The translations under genes were made by a program, and so were the position numbers. This document shows, one piece after another, positions 34,504 through 48,075 of a DNA stretch of 64,000 nucleotides (its first letter is position 1; each line of letters starts with the position of its first letter). This stretch comes from Siphonodentalium dalli (Eukaryota > Mollusca > Scaphopoda > Gadilida > Siphonodentaliidae): assembly GCA_032622095.1 (NCBI GenBank), contig CP136062.1, positions 199,587,887-199,651,886 of the forward strand, written 5' to 3'. A model generated the notes under the pieces. The model did no database searches, was not told the origin of the DNA, and was given only the letters and a program-made list of their open reading frames with translations.

Positions 34504-35471
34504 CAGGGGCGTCAAAAAAAAATTCCAGGCACGTATGATGGGGTGGGTTGGTGTCTCTCGGTCCGAAAAGCTGTTTTTTCCATGTGCCAATTTTTTTTTC
34601 CATTTCTGCTATTGAGTCTTATTTTGATGTGTTTTGAACAGAAACAGGTCATATATAGTTAATAGCAATGCTATACTATATATAGAGGTTATCAGAAGTT
34701 GGATCAGTTGCACAATGGCCAACAATAACCCAAATTCAACTTGATAGAACAAGAAACTGCGCTATTGGAAAAATAAAATTTAATCAGGGTTCCATCTACT
34801 GATACAACAAAATAAGAATAACTATGCAGAACTCAGCTGAAAATAAGCGATAAAATGAAAGCACACTTGACCATATGGGACATGGAAATAAAGATATAAT
34901 AAATAATGGAATAAAATAGACTTTTGACAACGTAAAACATAAAATATTAACATATAAATTGAAGGCCAGTCGGGCCAGCTTGAACAATTTCAAATTGTTT
35001 TCCAAGTTAATGTGGATCAGCTTGCAATCACAGTAACAAAGATTTTATCGTCACTGATATCGTGAGCAAAAAAGAAGTGAGATTGGGATATCCATCCATA
35101 TGTTATTCCCAATTATTACGAAGCCTATTACTTCAGGCAGTGGCTACCAGCCTGCCATTGGTATATCATGGTTATGATTGGTATTAGCATTATTCTTCAA
35201 ACTGGGATGAACTGGGATGAATAGTTGTATTTCCACATGTTTTGATAAACAATTTGGTTCAAGCAATATATCACATAGCAAATATCAAAATATCAAATAA
35301 TCTGAAATGTGTTGTACCATGTAGTCTGTAGAATACTCAAATGTGATTATGTGACTAAGGAAAAAAAGGCCGGAAACGGAAGAAATTGGGTGGGTGGGTC
35401 CCCCGAGGCCCGAAAACATAAAATTTATCATACGTGCCTGGAATTTTTTTCCGACTCCCCCCCCCCCCTTG
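34504..35471. mobile_element. MITE with 7-bp target duplication, copy 3
   Basis: 968 bp. GCAGTAG is duplicated at 34497-34503 and 35472-35478. The sequence closely follows copy 2 but lacks an internal block of about 330 bp, the join lying near 35,357 after ATGTGATTATGTGACTA. The right terminus ends CTTG rather than CTG. Confidence 0.87.
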
Positions 35472-35478
35472 GCAGTAG

Positions 35479-36290
35479 ACGCTTTTTACATGGGTCTGTC
35501 AGGTTAGTTGAAATGGGGATATTCTTAACCTTGTTTTAGACCTAATGGCAATTTGTGTATACAAATTTTAAAATGCTTTTAATACTCTTTAGCTAATTTA
35601 AACGCATCCGTAAAGCGTTTGCCAGCTGGAGAGTATAATACTACAGCTGAATTTAGCTAGCATAGATCATTTCAGGCAATTTTCTGTACTGAGCTATAGC
35701 CATTTAATTTCTATAATTTTGTGTCTGAATTTTCACATTTTCCAGACCTCTTCAACTTCAAAATTCAAGCTGTTGTCAGCAGGATCATCACATCGCACAC
35801 TCGCAGTTTCTGTTCCATAACAACAGTTAATTTCATATATATTAAGTATAGACAATTAAGCATTGTACCTGTGCGTGATAAGTTTATGTTTCTGCTACTA
35901 GAACAAAAACATTTGACATTGCAAAGTGTGGAATACGTTGTCACGTGCGTGTCTATAGAAAATTTGGAATACAAGTATTCAATAAAACACGGACATATAT
36001 TGCCACGCTCTTGGTTGGCAATAATATATGGGTGGGAGAAATGATCCCCAGTGTAGCCATTGAATTCTTGTATTCATTGTATCCATGTATTTATAAATGT
36101 CTTCAATAGTTTTAAGTACGGTAATATTCTGCTATTAATTTATTATCTTTTAAAGCCAAAACAGGGTAATTTACCTTTACCTGTAAACTTGGTAACATAT
36201 TTTGAATTGACAGGTATGAGGCAGGTTATTTCACACGTCAAATTGATAACATAGCTGTTAAATATCGTAGAACGTCATAGCGTTAAAGAC
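35479..36290. other. No gene recognised
   Basis: A 107-codon ORF (35,721-36,044) has no recognisable domain and is opposed by a minus-strand ORF. It is probably chance. Confidence 0.3.
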
Positions 36291-36295
36291 ATATG

Positions 36296-36403
36296 GTTGT
36301 TGTTGATGTTATTGTTGTTGCTGTTGTTGTTGTGTTGTTGTTGATGATGATGATGATGATGGTGGTGATGATGATGATGATGGTGATGATGATGACCATG
36401 CAT
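36296..36403. repeat. (GTT)n-(GAT)n compound microsatellite
   Basis: GTT-rich triplets grade into GAT/GGT triplets over about 108 bp. Confidence 0.9.
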
Positions 36404-38059
36404 TGTTGTTGGAAAATGTTAAATAAGTTATTTTGGGAAATTTGTTATATCAATTATAACAAATTTGTTATATCAAACATAACAAATTGCGATAATTTAT
36501 ATTAATCTTTGGATCATGATTAATTGCTTAGAGATATGGGAGTGGGGTAATATGTCCTTGTATTCTTATGATCAAATGGAGTTAATGATTAAGAATTGGG
36601 TTTAAATTAATTTTAAATTGTAATGATTTAAACTAAGTTCATTGTTCATAGTTACTGGGTATTTACTTTACTTAGGTGTGTTCTTTCATACGTTTTAAAC
36701 TTCAGCGAATTACCTTTCTCCATACAATTATAAAATTATACAACATCAAGATGAACGTGCAAATTTTAGTCCTGTTTACGTATTTTGTCTCATATTTCAG
36801 ATTGTGTATAGCCTACTCGTTGATGTTCCTTTGTTATTTTAGACAAATTTATAATGTATACCTATATTTAATAAATAATTGAATTGAAAAATATTAAACT
36901 GAATGCATAAACTTAAACAAAAACTAAAAAAAAAACGTTAAAACGAGTTTATTATTGCTTTCTGTGAGTAGATCGATCGTCTGAAACGCATGCTCGGGGG
37001 TGTTTTTTCAAATGACAAAAAAACTAAATTTTCTTCTGCTCTACCTCCCATACCCCCAGCAAGCCTGTTGGTGGTTGTTTGCCAGCTTTAAAAAAGCCCA
37101 CCCTAAAATATTTTTTTTGGAGGGGTGATTCAGGTACTACGCAGTATTCCTATTTTGTAGGCAATAAGGCTATACACCAATAGAGTGATAGGCATATTAT
37201 ATTCATATACATATATCATATATGATCATAATATAGCTTATTATTGCGTATTTCATCCCATAACTTACTTATAAGCAATACTTCAATTGAAGTGAATTTA
37301 TATATTAGCTCATATAGGTACTATAAGATTAGATTTTACCAAAGATGATTGATTATTAAACAAGATGGGAATGGGAAACAGACACACTCAACAATGAAGA
37401 GTGCGTGCTGTGGTAGCCTACACATATGATAATTAGTGACTCATTGTAATCCAATGCAACTAACGTGTGATAGAAGTCGACGCTGATGAAGCTCGCTGTG
37501 ATGAATGCAGTGGTAAAAAACAAAAATCCGGAAACGGAAAATATGTAAATTTATTCTTGCACGCAATACAACATTCTTTAAATCTTATTCATTAGTCATA
37601 TTCAGTTATAAATATGTTCACCTAACGGTGCCACCACCACCACCAATATCATATTATGCATATATACATGTAGTCATTTATAATACATTATTTGGTTCGA
37701 AGTGAGAACAGTATCGTCAAATGACGTCATCCACCAATGGTCATACCTGATCGATAAATAGATAATTTTTTAATGGCTAAAAGATGCAAAATTTGCAGAC
37801 ATATGAGCATAAGCATATATACAAAAGAGTAAACACAGAGTGTGACATTCATATAGTATAAATATAAAAAGTATAGATATATAAATATAACAAGAATGCA
37901 GCCTGACAGTTCTGTAGAGGGACAAGATAGTGAATAAACCTAGCTTAGTGATGACTACTAAATAGTTACTCATACCTGTATATATATATACAACATGAAA
38001 TATCAAACCGTGCTATCCCACCCTCCTCCCTCAACAGGACTGTCATGTTGCTTAAGAGA
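36404..38059. other. No gene recognised
   Basis: AT-rich intergenic sequence. Short hydrophobic ORFs on either strand are compositionally driven. Confidence 0.35.
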
Positions 38060-39540
38060 TACTAGTAATAGAACCAACGGCTCTTCGCCCCCTGCATATA
38101 CACACACTGCTGCCATGTATGGCCGGCTTTAGACTGGCATGTCCATGACCGAAAGATGGAATCCCTAAATACAGGCATCAGTGACAATATATGCAGCTGG
38201 CCAAGTACTGTCATCGTACATAGAACGATAGAGAGGAAAATAGAGTAGTAGAAGAGAAATATACATATGAATACGCTCGTCTGACAAGTCATGTCATCGA
38301 TTGCCATCAAGGAGCGCACAGGAAAGCAAGCCAACGCTTGCTTATTTCCACTGTGGTCCTTAATGGTAACCGACCACATGACTGACCAGGCCACAGCACA
38401 AGTTCTCATAAGGTCGTACGGTATTATTAATAGCATGATTCACACTATTAATAATATACAAAGTCAGATTCCTCAGTACCTAAAATTTTATCGAATAATT
38501 CCTGTTTTATTAGGTGATTACATGTAGCCAAGTTGCAGTTAGGTTCAATATATTTTACATAATTATTCCACAATGTGATTCCTGTGTAGAAAAATCTATT
38601 GTAACCAAATACCCTAACATGAGGCACAGATAATCTATAGATTCCAGACCGGAGATTATATTTACAATGAGTGTTCGAAAATTGGAATCCATCTCTTAGG
38701 TATGTAGGAGCTTTCCCATCTGTTATATTTTTCATGATAGTCAGTTTTCTTTGGGAAACTCTGGATTCAACCGGAAGCCATTTAATGGTTTTAAACCCTT
38801 CATAACCTATATGTGAAAATCTATCCAAGCTCAGAACAAACCGGATTAATTTGTTTTGAAATATTTGTAGTTTATTTTTGGTACGGTTGTACTCAAAGAG
38901 CTATACCAAATAGAGGATGCATAATCGAGGTGGCATTGAATTAATGAGTTAGCAAGTAGTTTCTTTGTGAAAGGGGTTAGAAAGTCAGCCTTTCTATATA
39001 AAAAATTGAGACGAGCAGTTACTTTATTTAGTACCTGTTTGGCCATTTGTTCCCCAGTGAGACTTTCATCGAGACAGGCACCCAGATATTTCACCTCCTT
39101 GACGGACTGAATATTGATACCATTGCAGCAGATTGCAAGTTCGGGACATTTATTAATTTTGCGTTTGGAGCCAAATAAGATGGATTCTGTTTTGCCTAAA
39201 TGAAGTGACAATTTGTTGTCAACTAGCCAGTGGCCTAGTGATGTTAATTCAGTACTCAGCTGATCTGCTATCACTTTTGAATCATTTCCCGATACTATCA
39301 AAGCTGAGTCATCTGCGTACAGTAGTAACTTGCAATTTACGGCTGCAACGGCATCGTTCACGTATAATAAAAACAGAAGAGGTCCCAATATTGACCCTTG
39401 AGGGACACCACACGTGATATTCATAGCATGTCAACGTGTTCCACTTATGTCAGTAATTTGGGTCATGCCTGACAGATATGATGAGAACCATGTTAATGTG
39501 TTATTATCGCTGCCTAGAGCACTATTGCTAATACCCTAGT
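38060..39540 (-). mobile_element. 5'-truncated LINE (CR1/Jockey-like)
   Basis: The 3' part of a non-LTR retrotransposon: about two thirds of a reverse transcriptase domain, the region after RT, and about 380 bp that look like its 3' untranslated end. The 5' part is missing, as is usual after incomplete reverse transcription. The truncation point lies close to the outer edge of the large inverted repeat (39,557). Family assignment is from motif style only. Confidence 0.7.
38448..39535 (-). pseudogene. Broken LINE reverse transcriptase
   Basis: Read on the minus strand, a segment with TWFSSYLSG is followed by an in-frame TGA near 39,430. Then come CGVPQGSILGPLLFLLYVND (RT block B/B') and the catalytic YADD motif. 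The frame breaks by one base near 38,885, and a second ORF (38828-38448) with ITLWN in its C-terminal part carries the domain after RT. One stop and one frameshift show a decayed copy. RT would synthesise cDNA by target-primed reverse transcription, but this fragment cannot. Confidence 0.85.
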
Positions 39541-39739
39541 AGGTTGTGATACTAATACAAGAAAACTAAGATGCATGCATCAGGTCGGCCGTGAACTATC
39601 TACCATAGAATTGTTGTAGCTATCGATTATACATTTTGGAACACCTGTCTGTATGTATGTGTGTATGCATGAATGCATGTGTGTATGTGTTATAGACTCT
39701 AACACTGCTCGACTGATCCGACTCGGATTTGGTATTTAA

Positions 39740-40265
39740 CGTGTCAACTTGACCTCGCTCATAGGCATGTTTCTGGACCTTGACCGATCCGACTAAAAAC
39801 TTGTGTGTAGGACTACTTCGATCCCGGGAGCAATATGGACGGGTCCAATTTCACGTGGGACCATGTTCTCGAACATGCTGATGTAGGCATGTTTCTGGAC
39901 TATTTGGACTGGTCAAATCTTGATCCCGACCTGACTTTGACATTCAAAAAGATCAATTCAAGGTCAAATCTGGTAAAACGGAAGTATTTCAACGAAATAT
40001 AATACCTACTGTTACTTTTGTCCCAGGAGTGTTTCGGGTGGGTCAAATTATGACCGTGACCTGATCTTGACATTCAAAATTGTCAATTCAAGGTCAAATC
40101 GGGTAAAGCCGGGCGGATTTCGACGGGTATTTTTGTCGTGACTTTTGTCCGGGGAGTGTTTTGGACGGGTCAAATCGTGACCCGACATGACGTTCACCTT
40201 TAAAATGGTCAATTCAAGGTTAAATCGCGCAATTCTCCGAAAATCAGAGGGGAACATCCCGGACG
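39740..40265. repeat. Degenerate tandem units, about 120-130 bp
   Basis: TTCAAGGTCAAATC(G/T)GG with upstream GGGTCAAAT and TGACATTCAAAA recurs about three times. The mirrored copy lies at about 50,540-50,990 in the right arm. Confidence 0.65.
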
Positions 40266-41834
40266 AAGTAGGGTCCACCAGCTACTATTATATATTTCTA
40301 GATTTAGTTACAAACTAAATACCTGTATATTGTACAGAGAAATGTTTGACAAATATATCTGTATCAATATTACCATACGGGTCATTAAAATAGATACGAC
40401 GAAACAAATTTTGAAGGGTGCATGGTATCAGGTAAATTTTTATATTTCAAATGATGACAGGAATGCGGAAAGTTGAAGTACCTACGTAATACTGACTATC
40501 CGAATGAAGAGATATACATGTATATAAAAACCAAAATAGAAGATGACTGCTGGCGACAATGTTTTCCCAAAACATTCAAAGCATTCGATAGCTCCCATCT
40601 AGTTGTCAGCCCGAAGATCAATATAAAGTGTGGTGACTATCAGATGAGGGATATGACTGTACAGTTGCTAAACAATTCAGTCACGCAAAAGAGGATCAAA
40701 CAGTAAGATACCAAATTGCTGCCTGTGTTAATGTTTTTTAACGAAATTCGGGAAAATTAGATTACTCTCACCCTGGTTATCCAGAAGATCATTGTGGAAT
40801 CTGGTGACGATCGGACAAGGGGTGTCGTCTGTAGGATCAACCAAATTATTTAGCCATAAAAATAGTAAAATTCCAGATCACCGCTGGCAGTGATGTCTTC
40901 ACAAGGACAGCTTGAGAACAAAACATGGCTCACATCTAGCGGTGACCCAAACTATCCACGTGAGAAAAAGTTCTCCAATAAAAGCTGGCTGCAGGGTGCG
41001 CCAATTGATTCAAATTCGAAATTTAACAGGGTGTACTGCTTGTGGCCATGTTTTCCCCGCATATTTGATAGACTTATGGACAAAACCACTGAATCCGTTG
41101 AATCAATATACATGTATACATGGATTAATTTATATGCATTGTTATACACAGTACTGGTATATAAAGGTACTGAAAATAACAATATTACTAGTATACACAA
41201 AATAAACCATATATCATGGCTATGGGTTCTAATATCCGAATATGACAGCTGATAACTTGGTGTGAATTGAAGAGTGGTGGTGTCTCAAGCACATCTAACC
41301 CTCCACGTTAGTAACATGCCATTAAATGTCATAAGTATAATCTAGCTTGAGGACAGAAGTTATCCATAAAACCCCCCTTAATTCAACCAGGTCCTCGCGC
41401 GATGTATGGTCGATCACATGATGATCTAAGGGGGATTATAATTGTTGTATAAAAACAGCACTGCATGTAAATATAAAATAAAATAGTGCTACATCTTATT
41501 ACAGATTATTGCCATCTATAATCAGTGACTATACAGACAGTCTGACAAAATAAAGTTTCAGTGACACTCTATCCGAAGAGGGGAATAATTCCATCTGTTA
41601 CAGTCAATGGAGCAATTATGAATCTGGAAAGGTGAAATTTCTAACTAATACTAGATATCGACATGACGCGATAACATATAACGTAAATGCAATATGGCCG
41701 CTGGCGACCATTTTTTCCTATAAAATTAAAAAAATATTTGATAGCTCTCATCTGATAGATCAATATCAAGATAAATATGAAGTTTAGTGATGATCGGATG
41801 AGTGAAGTGGACTGTGCTAAACGGTTTAGTAATG

Positions 41835-42128
41835 CTTAAAAAGATTTTTACCTTAATATTTTTATGTTCACTTTATAAACTTCACTGAGTCATCTTTGTC
41901 ATGTATTGAGTTTGATATCTTTTGTTAACAGTTTATAAATCATGTATGTCTCATGTTTGTTATTTTAATTTATGTGTTTATTATCATTAAATAAAGTTGC
42001 ATTCCTTAAAAAGATTCTTACCTCAATGTTTTTATGTTCACTTTATAAACTCCACTGAGTCATCTTTGTCATGTATTGAATTTGATATCTTTTGTTAACA
42101 GTTTATAAATTATGTATGTCTCGTGTTC
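41835..42128. repeat. Two-unit duplication inside the left arm
   Basis: CTTAAAAAGATT to AACAGTTTATAAA occurs at about 41,835-41,960 and 42,005-42,128 (period about 170 bp), separated by an ATTAAATAAAGTTGCATTCC segment. The same pair is present in the right arm (48,800-49,095), so it predates the inversion-duplication. Confidence 0.8.
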
Positions 42129-42835
42129 GTTATTATATTATATACACTTTATAGTGTGTTTCAGAACGAAAACAAAATGAATAAAATCAACAAATTTGTA
42201 AATTTAAAAACAATTCAAACGTTGTTGTATTCCATGTCCCAGCCCGGACATATACACCAAATTTCAATAATATTCATTGAGAAACAACGGACCAAACGCC
42301 ATATAACACCCCGTATGCATCTTTTATTCCGAGTTGGCCTTTTATTCCGAGTTGGCACTCGCCGATTGGGGCGAGTTAGCCCTGAGGCGAGTACGCCGAT
42401 TCCGACACCTTTTCTATTTGCAGCAGGTTAAGTTTACGCGTAATTTAATTCACAAAGTTCCCCAATTGGTATCGTAAATAGAGCGTCCTTATTTGACAGA
42501 GAATGCCTCTGTTATTGATTATAAAGTTGCTATACATTAAATACGACAATTCACATGCTCGTTCAAGCGCAGTAGTCTATTTTCCCCATGTTAAAGGAAA
42601 TCCACAAATACTAAATAACGCTAACTTACTGCCGAATGTTTTACACGACAACTGTTAACATATTTGGGCTGAATTCATCTGACGCGGTATTATTCCTCAA
42701 AATAAACAACAAAACCATCGTTACTTGGAAATGTAGTTTGGGCTAACATTTACATAAATCCTCCATATCATTATTCCGACACACACGTCAGATGAAAAAC
42801 TCACATGAAGTAACCGGCCAAATTGGCCGAAATAA

Positions 42836-44175
42836 ACGCCCCCAACACACCATGATATTCCGTATATACACATGAAATCCTATATGTATCTGGTGCTTGA
42901 GTATAATCTCGACGTCATTCCCCAATGACGTTCATGTGTTATCTCGCCGAGGTGGTATTTTGCGAGTCATTAGTAGCTCAACTTTGCATTATCTAGATAA
43001 TGACCTGTAATGACGGGGAAAATAATGACCACCTCGAAAAGATGTATAAACACCCCCGGTTAAGTGGTCCTTCTGTAGGAAAATTCAGATTTTCCAGATT
43101 TTTGGTTTGGTTCAAATGAGAAGTGCAGATGGAAATTACAAGTTGGACAAACCCAAACAAAAACTAAATTTCGCGTCCTTATTTAAGTAGAACGTGTTAA
43201 TTGCAAAGCAAAAACAACGTTCGTAAATAGAAATCTTATGAGACAGCTAGTCATGTATGATTTTTTTTTTTATTAAACAACCCCCATTCCCACAGAAATA
43301 TTATAGAAACAAATTAGTCAGTCGATTTGTAAATTCGATCAAGGTAAACTAAAAGATATATATACGAATAATAGAATGTGAAGAACCATAACTATGGATT
43401 TTAAGATGGGTAATCGCGTCAATTCTAAAAAAAAATATTGATGCGCACCAACAGCGAATATAAAATAAAAATAACAGGCAAAGCCGCAAAACAAACAGAA
43501 ACAAACTTTTCTGGCGTTCTTTACGGCCTCGTTATGCTGAAACTTTTGGTTTAGGATCGGTGATGGAATTCGGAGGTCAAATGTGTCGCGACCACAACGA
43601 TATTCTCTCTGGACGAGCCGCATATTTTCAAGATATTTATAGCCCAAACGAACATGATGATTAGAAATGCTGGACGTTCGGCACCAGGACATTTCGGCAC
43701 TTGGATTTGCGGTTCGGCACCTGGACGTTTCGGCACTCGAATTGTTTGGCACTTCGGCCGTTTCGGCACCTTGTAATTTTCGGACCAACGAATCTAACAG
43801 TGATGTCAAGAAAAAAAATTTAATTCCATTTTTCATTTCAATAAAATGTGATAAAACATGTAAACTGGTGGATAACAAAAACGAATACAGCATGGAACAA
43901 ATGATAACGATGACAATGAACATATAACTATCACAAGTCATGCATACTAAGATACGGTCATCTGGGATTCCGAAGTGCCCACTCAGCGGTAGAACATTTT
44001 ACATCTCAGCCTTTACTTCGCGCATGGAACAATAAAGAGCGTTCCTTATAAAGTCTAAAACTCCTGATAACTGAGATAACAAAGAACGTTGGTCTCACTT
44101 CTATATAACCGAAATGTTCAAAATACTGATACCTTTGTATCTATAAGCTTTCTCCTGGTACAGACAATCCGCGTA
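42836..44175. other. Inverted-repeat spacer, left part
   Basis: AT-rich spacer sequence with no recognised gene. A 200-codon minus-strand ORF (43,339-43,941) crosses the TTCGGCAC minisatellite and is not supported. Confidence 0.35.
43676..43785. repeat. Short TTCGGCAC-based minisatellite
   Basis: Five or six variants of TTCGGCACYTGGA recur at 16-20 bp intervals. Confidence 0.7.
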
Positions 44176-44179
44176 TTAA

Positions 44180-44614
44180 AGGTACGGGAGATCTTCGCGG
44201 TGGGTATGCTGTGAAAATATTTCCACCGGTCAAAAACCGCCACAAACAGAAAGAATATTAAAATGTAGACAAACTTTGTTTGTATACAAATAAGAAATAT
44301 CGCATAAACAGTATGTTATTGTCATATGTTTGACAATTGTTATGTAAACAAAAGCATAAAAAGTTACTTTCCTGGTGTTTGTTTATATTATGATGGTAAA
44401 CATAAAGAGCGTTCTTTGTTGCTGAATTCCTGATATGGAACTAATAAAGATCGTTTATATCAGTTAGGTAAATATAGTAGGTCTTTATAGTAGCATGCTG
44501 TTTACGCGATGGTCATGGTATATATGAACGAAACTATATGCGTTTTAATGTTTTTCTGTTTACGGTGATTGGAACAAATATGAATATTTTCGACAACTAA
44601 GGCCTCCCGTGCCT
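44180..44614. mobile_element. TTAA-flanked MITE copy D, diverged and inverted
   Basis: 435 bp between TTAA at 44176-44179 and 44615-44618, with ends AGGTACGGGAG and CTCCCGTGCCT. The interior follows copies A-C in reverse complement (CGGTCAAAAACCGCCACAAA, TAAACATAAAGAGCG). It is much more diverged than copies A-C, hence older. Confidence 0.75.
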
Positions 44615-44618
44615 TTAA

Positions 44619-45269
44619 TATAACAAACTTTCATTTACAGTTCTATGGATATAGATACCTACTTTTTTCTTCAAATCATCATATATGTCTGTATATTCTT
44701 CAAGATACGTGCCTATTAAATGTTTTAATAAAACCTAGAGATCGTGGCATACAGGGAGTAATTCTTCGTTAGTAAAGATAACATCTGATTACAAAACAAA
44801 TTCGCCGGTAATTGCTGACACAACACATTAGCACGTATTCGGATTATATAGTCTTATAAATCATTATTACAATAACAAATGTCTCAACTTATATCGTTTT
44901 AATAACAGTCGGTCTCAAAATGTCGTTATCGATATAACATGTTTGTCACTTAATGGTGACAAAGCTACAGAACACAAAATGTGTTTGTTCATAATTGTTT
45001 TTTCTACAACACAAATAATATCGAAATAGCGAAAGACGAGAAAACATGCGCAATGCGCTACAAGTAGTAAAACCTTAGTCCTCTTGAGGTTTCAGTCCTA
45101 TACATATATATGCACATATACACGTCGTGTGTGCATTCCGAACCTATTTGAAACTACATTGTAAGTGAAGTACATGTATATTATAGCATAGACTGCATTA
45201 TTGTATCAAGTAGCTGTATCATGTGGTAATTTCGTCTGTCAAATTCGAATGGGTCATGAATGACTACAT
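44619..45269. other. No gene recognised
   Basis: Spacer sequence between the MITE and the reverse transcriptase relic. Confidence 0.35.
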
Positions 45270-45705
45270 TTAATTGCTATATTGGTAACATATATTTATA
45301 AGACTATAAAGACACATTAAGTTGATGTCGACACAAGAGACGCCGTTTACTGATAGTCCCATCCGAGTGGTCGTACGCAAATTTAGAAGCTCGTCGATAT
45401 ACACGAGGTAGCAGAATGGTGAATTGACTGCTCCTTGTTGAGTTCCTTGTCCTATACTGAAAGAGTTTGACAGGCAACCGTTATACCGCACTCGGCTCGT
45501 GATATCACTATATATACAACTTAGCATGCGAACGGTCTTTCTAGAGAAGCATAGCCGAAAGAATTTGAACAAGAAGCCATACTTTGTCAAAGGCTACACA
45601 CAGTTTAGAGTTGTTGTCTTGTGTATATGAGATAGACTCTTGAAGAACAAAATATGTCATAGTGAATCCACTTCCTGCTTGAAACCCGGTTTGATGGGCC
45701 CTAGG
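45270..45705 (-). pseudogene. Non-LTR reverse transcriptase relic
   Basis: Two overlapping minus-strand frames carry RT-like pieces in the right order. HQTGFQAGSG and LCVAFDKVW (block A, with the catalytic-type Asp) lie upstream in one frame. IGQGTQQGAVNSPFCYLVYI (block B-like) follows in another. The YADD motif is not preserved. It is a different family from the LINE at 38 kb, and broken by at least one frameshift. Confidence 0.65.
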
Positions 45706-48075
45706 GAATGTCACAATTAAATGTAAATAATTGTAGTTATACCGGTAAGTGTAAATATAAAGTGCAAACAAGTATACAAACACTCCCAAAGAGAGCTAAC
45801 ACAAGATTATCGCTTGGATTACTAGGAAAAATGCCAATACAACAGCAAATACGCATCAGAAACTCTGCTTCCTTGGCAATCTCATCCACCTGCCCATACA
45901 TCACAAAACTCCACTTAGATTGTTTCTTCTTAAGGCTCACCAACAACGTATCTTCAATATATCTACATCAGGCTCAACTCAAGAAATATTCCAGCTCCTT
46001 ATCAAGTACGACCTAATCGAAAATCTTTTTTAATGTATGGATGCAGGTACGTTTCCATTCTGATCCAAGGCTGGAATTACTGTCTTTTGGTCCATCGCAA
46101 TCCGCTTAAGCGGTGGCAGCTATGGGACAGACTGCAGTTCATAGGCGCACAGCAACACGAATATGGTACGTCGATTGAACCGAACTATCTTTGTCAACAA
46201 TTATGTCTGAGTGTTGTGCTCCATGCGGTACGAAAATAACCTGATGCACATTATGTTCTCCTGCCATTATTATCTGTTAATATCTGCACGGAATTAATAC
46301 TGTGAGTACATTCTCAACCACTGCGGCACACAAACATACATGTAACTGCTCATGTCTCGCCTACCTTCGGACAATTTATTCGCTCTCTTTTTTGTTCTAC
46401 TCTCCATCATGTGGCACTAGACTTACCTACGCACTAGTTTGACAAAACAATTTATTCCACAGCTGATAGGAACACAAAACGACTGAGTTATACACTAAAC
46501 CAGTGACATGGTGGTATTAACATTACGAACTAATTCAGCAGACCAAGAAGTAACTCTTTCGTAGTCACAATAGCATACACTAACTAATTTATTTGCAGTT
46601 TCTTTCATATATTATATGCTACTTTCTGAATTCGATATCTGAAACCTTTGTCCAATTTCACCCGATACGGTAAAATGACGACACACATTCCCACTCATTC
46701 TTGATGTCAAGTAAGTATTTCATTTGGAAGTTTTATCTCGCTCGGTTACATGCATGTGATATTGCTATTCAGGTTTTATAAAAGGGAAACTTATATGCAG
46801 GCACTTCTATGTTTACCATCCCATTTCTAAATTCTATATTAGATTATCTCCGAACTCACTCACTTGAAACTTGAAACCTGAATATGAGTGCAGAACAATG
46901 TGTCATGAAATTTTCTACAATTGGAATTTGGCCTGTTATCGAAGCGTGCAGTTAAAACTTTGAAGCGTGTAACCACGTCCCTCTATATGAGAAAATTTGG
47001 CTTATTGAAATTCAAGCTGATAGTCGTAAAACAAATAACGATTGGAAATTAAATCACGACAAGAAAGTCTGAAACAGATAAAACAGATCTCACATCCCTA
47101 CCGTGAATCCACAGCGCAAAGACAAACATCAATACCATGGCTCTCTGAACTTGCTTGTCTGGAATTTGAATGTGGGGAACCCGACTATAATCATGGTGTG
47201 GCGGACAATACGGCACTTTTTCCTGACTATTGCCACATTGGCCCATGGACAGTCAGTCTGTAGACAATACATATCCGAAAGACCACTGTGTTCACCACAT
47301 CAGGGGCCTTATTCAATAGATATAAAAAAATCTGAGTTCTATCTATAAGTACTATTAACAAGGTACGTGATTGTGTAGTTTCATGATAAACTTAGGAGAG
47401 TTTGCTTTGTATATAACTTTTATTTAATGACAAGGGTGGGGGTAGCCTTTGACTGTGGTGTCGTAGTACGTGATCGCACGGTGTCATCCAGGTCGAAGGG
47501 AATAACATCACCTTACTGTCCATGGTACACTGCGATACGTTGGTGCTATCCTTATTATCACCACATAGCCACCGAACCTACACAGTAGTCAAAGACACCC
47601 TCTCACATATTTTATTCGATATATCTCTCCAGTGTTTTTTAACTCTAGTGGAATACTTGCCGTTTAGCTCAATGTCACCTATCGTGACTTTAATTTCAAC
47701 TGACCATATGCATTTTATTTGTTAAATAAAACATAATATATTTTTAATCCAGTGGTTTGTGATGGTAGGGAGCGTATGGGTGTGTTCCGGTCTTTCATGT
47801 GGCTTGAATCCATTGGGACAATAATGGAAATAAATGGTCTTAGGACTGTTTTCTTATGTACATATGTACCATATGGTACATCACATTCTTCCGCAGGTGA
47901 CCTATGTCCAGTAATAAATCAAATAATTTGATATTCTACCTCTTTATACGATTTATGTTAATCTGTTACTTGTTACATGCATATCACATATATACCATGT
48001 ATTCCTGTTTATTTTTATCTATACTTGTAGGTTGTCCTACACCAATATGTGTCTTAAAGACCATTACAACGTATC
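45706..48075. other. Inverted-repeat spacer, right part; no gene recognised
   Basis: Several ORFs of 65-102 codons overlap on opposite strands without recognisable domains. Sequence just upstream of the RT relic may be more of the same decayed LINE, but I cannot show it. Confidence 0.3.

Larger units (their letters stand above)
39557..42835. repeat. Left arm of a 12-kb inverted repeat
   Basis: It pairs with 48,076-51,502 in reverse complement, from ACAAGAAAACTAAGATGCAT at the outer edge to CCGGCCAAATTGGCCGAAAT at the inner edge. The arms are clearly homologous throughout, with scattered substitutions and indels (148 bp length difference). No ORF has a recognised domain; the 120-codon ORF at 40,890-41,252 has a similar counterpart at 49,683-50,045, as expected from duplication alone. 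Confidence 0.9.

Noticed and set aside
43339-43941. 200-codon minus-strand ORF
   Set aside because: Its middle is translated TTCGGCAC minisatellite and its ends are AT-driven hydrophobic stretches. No family recognised.
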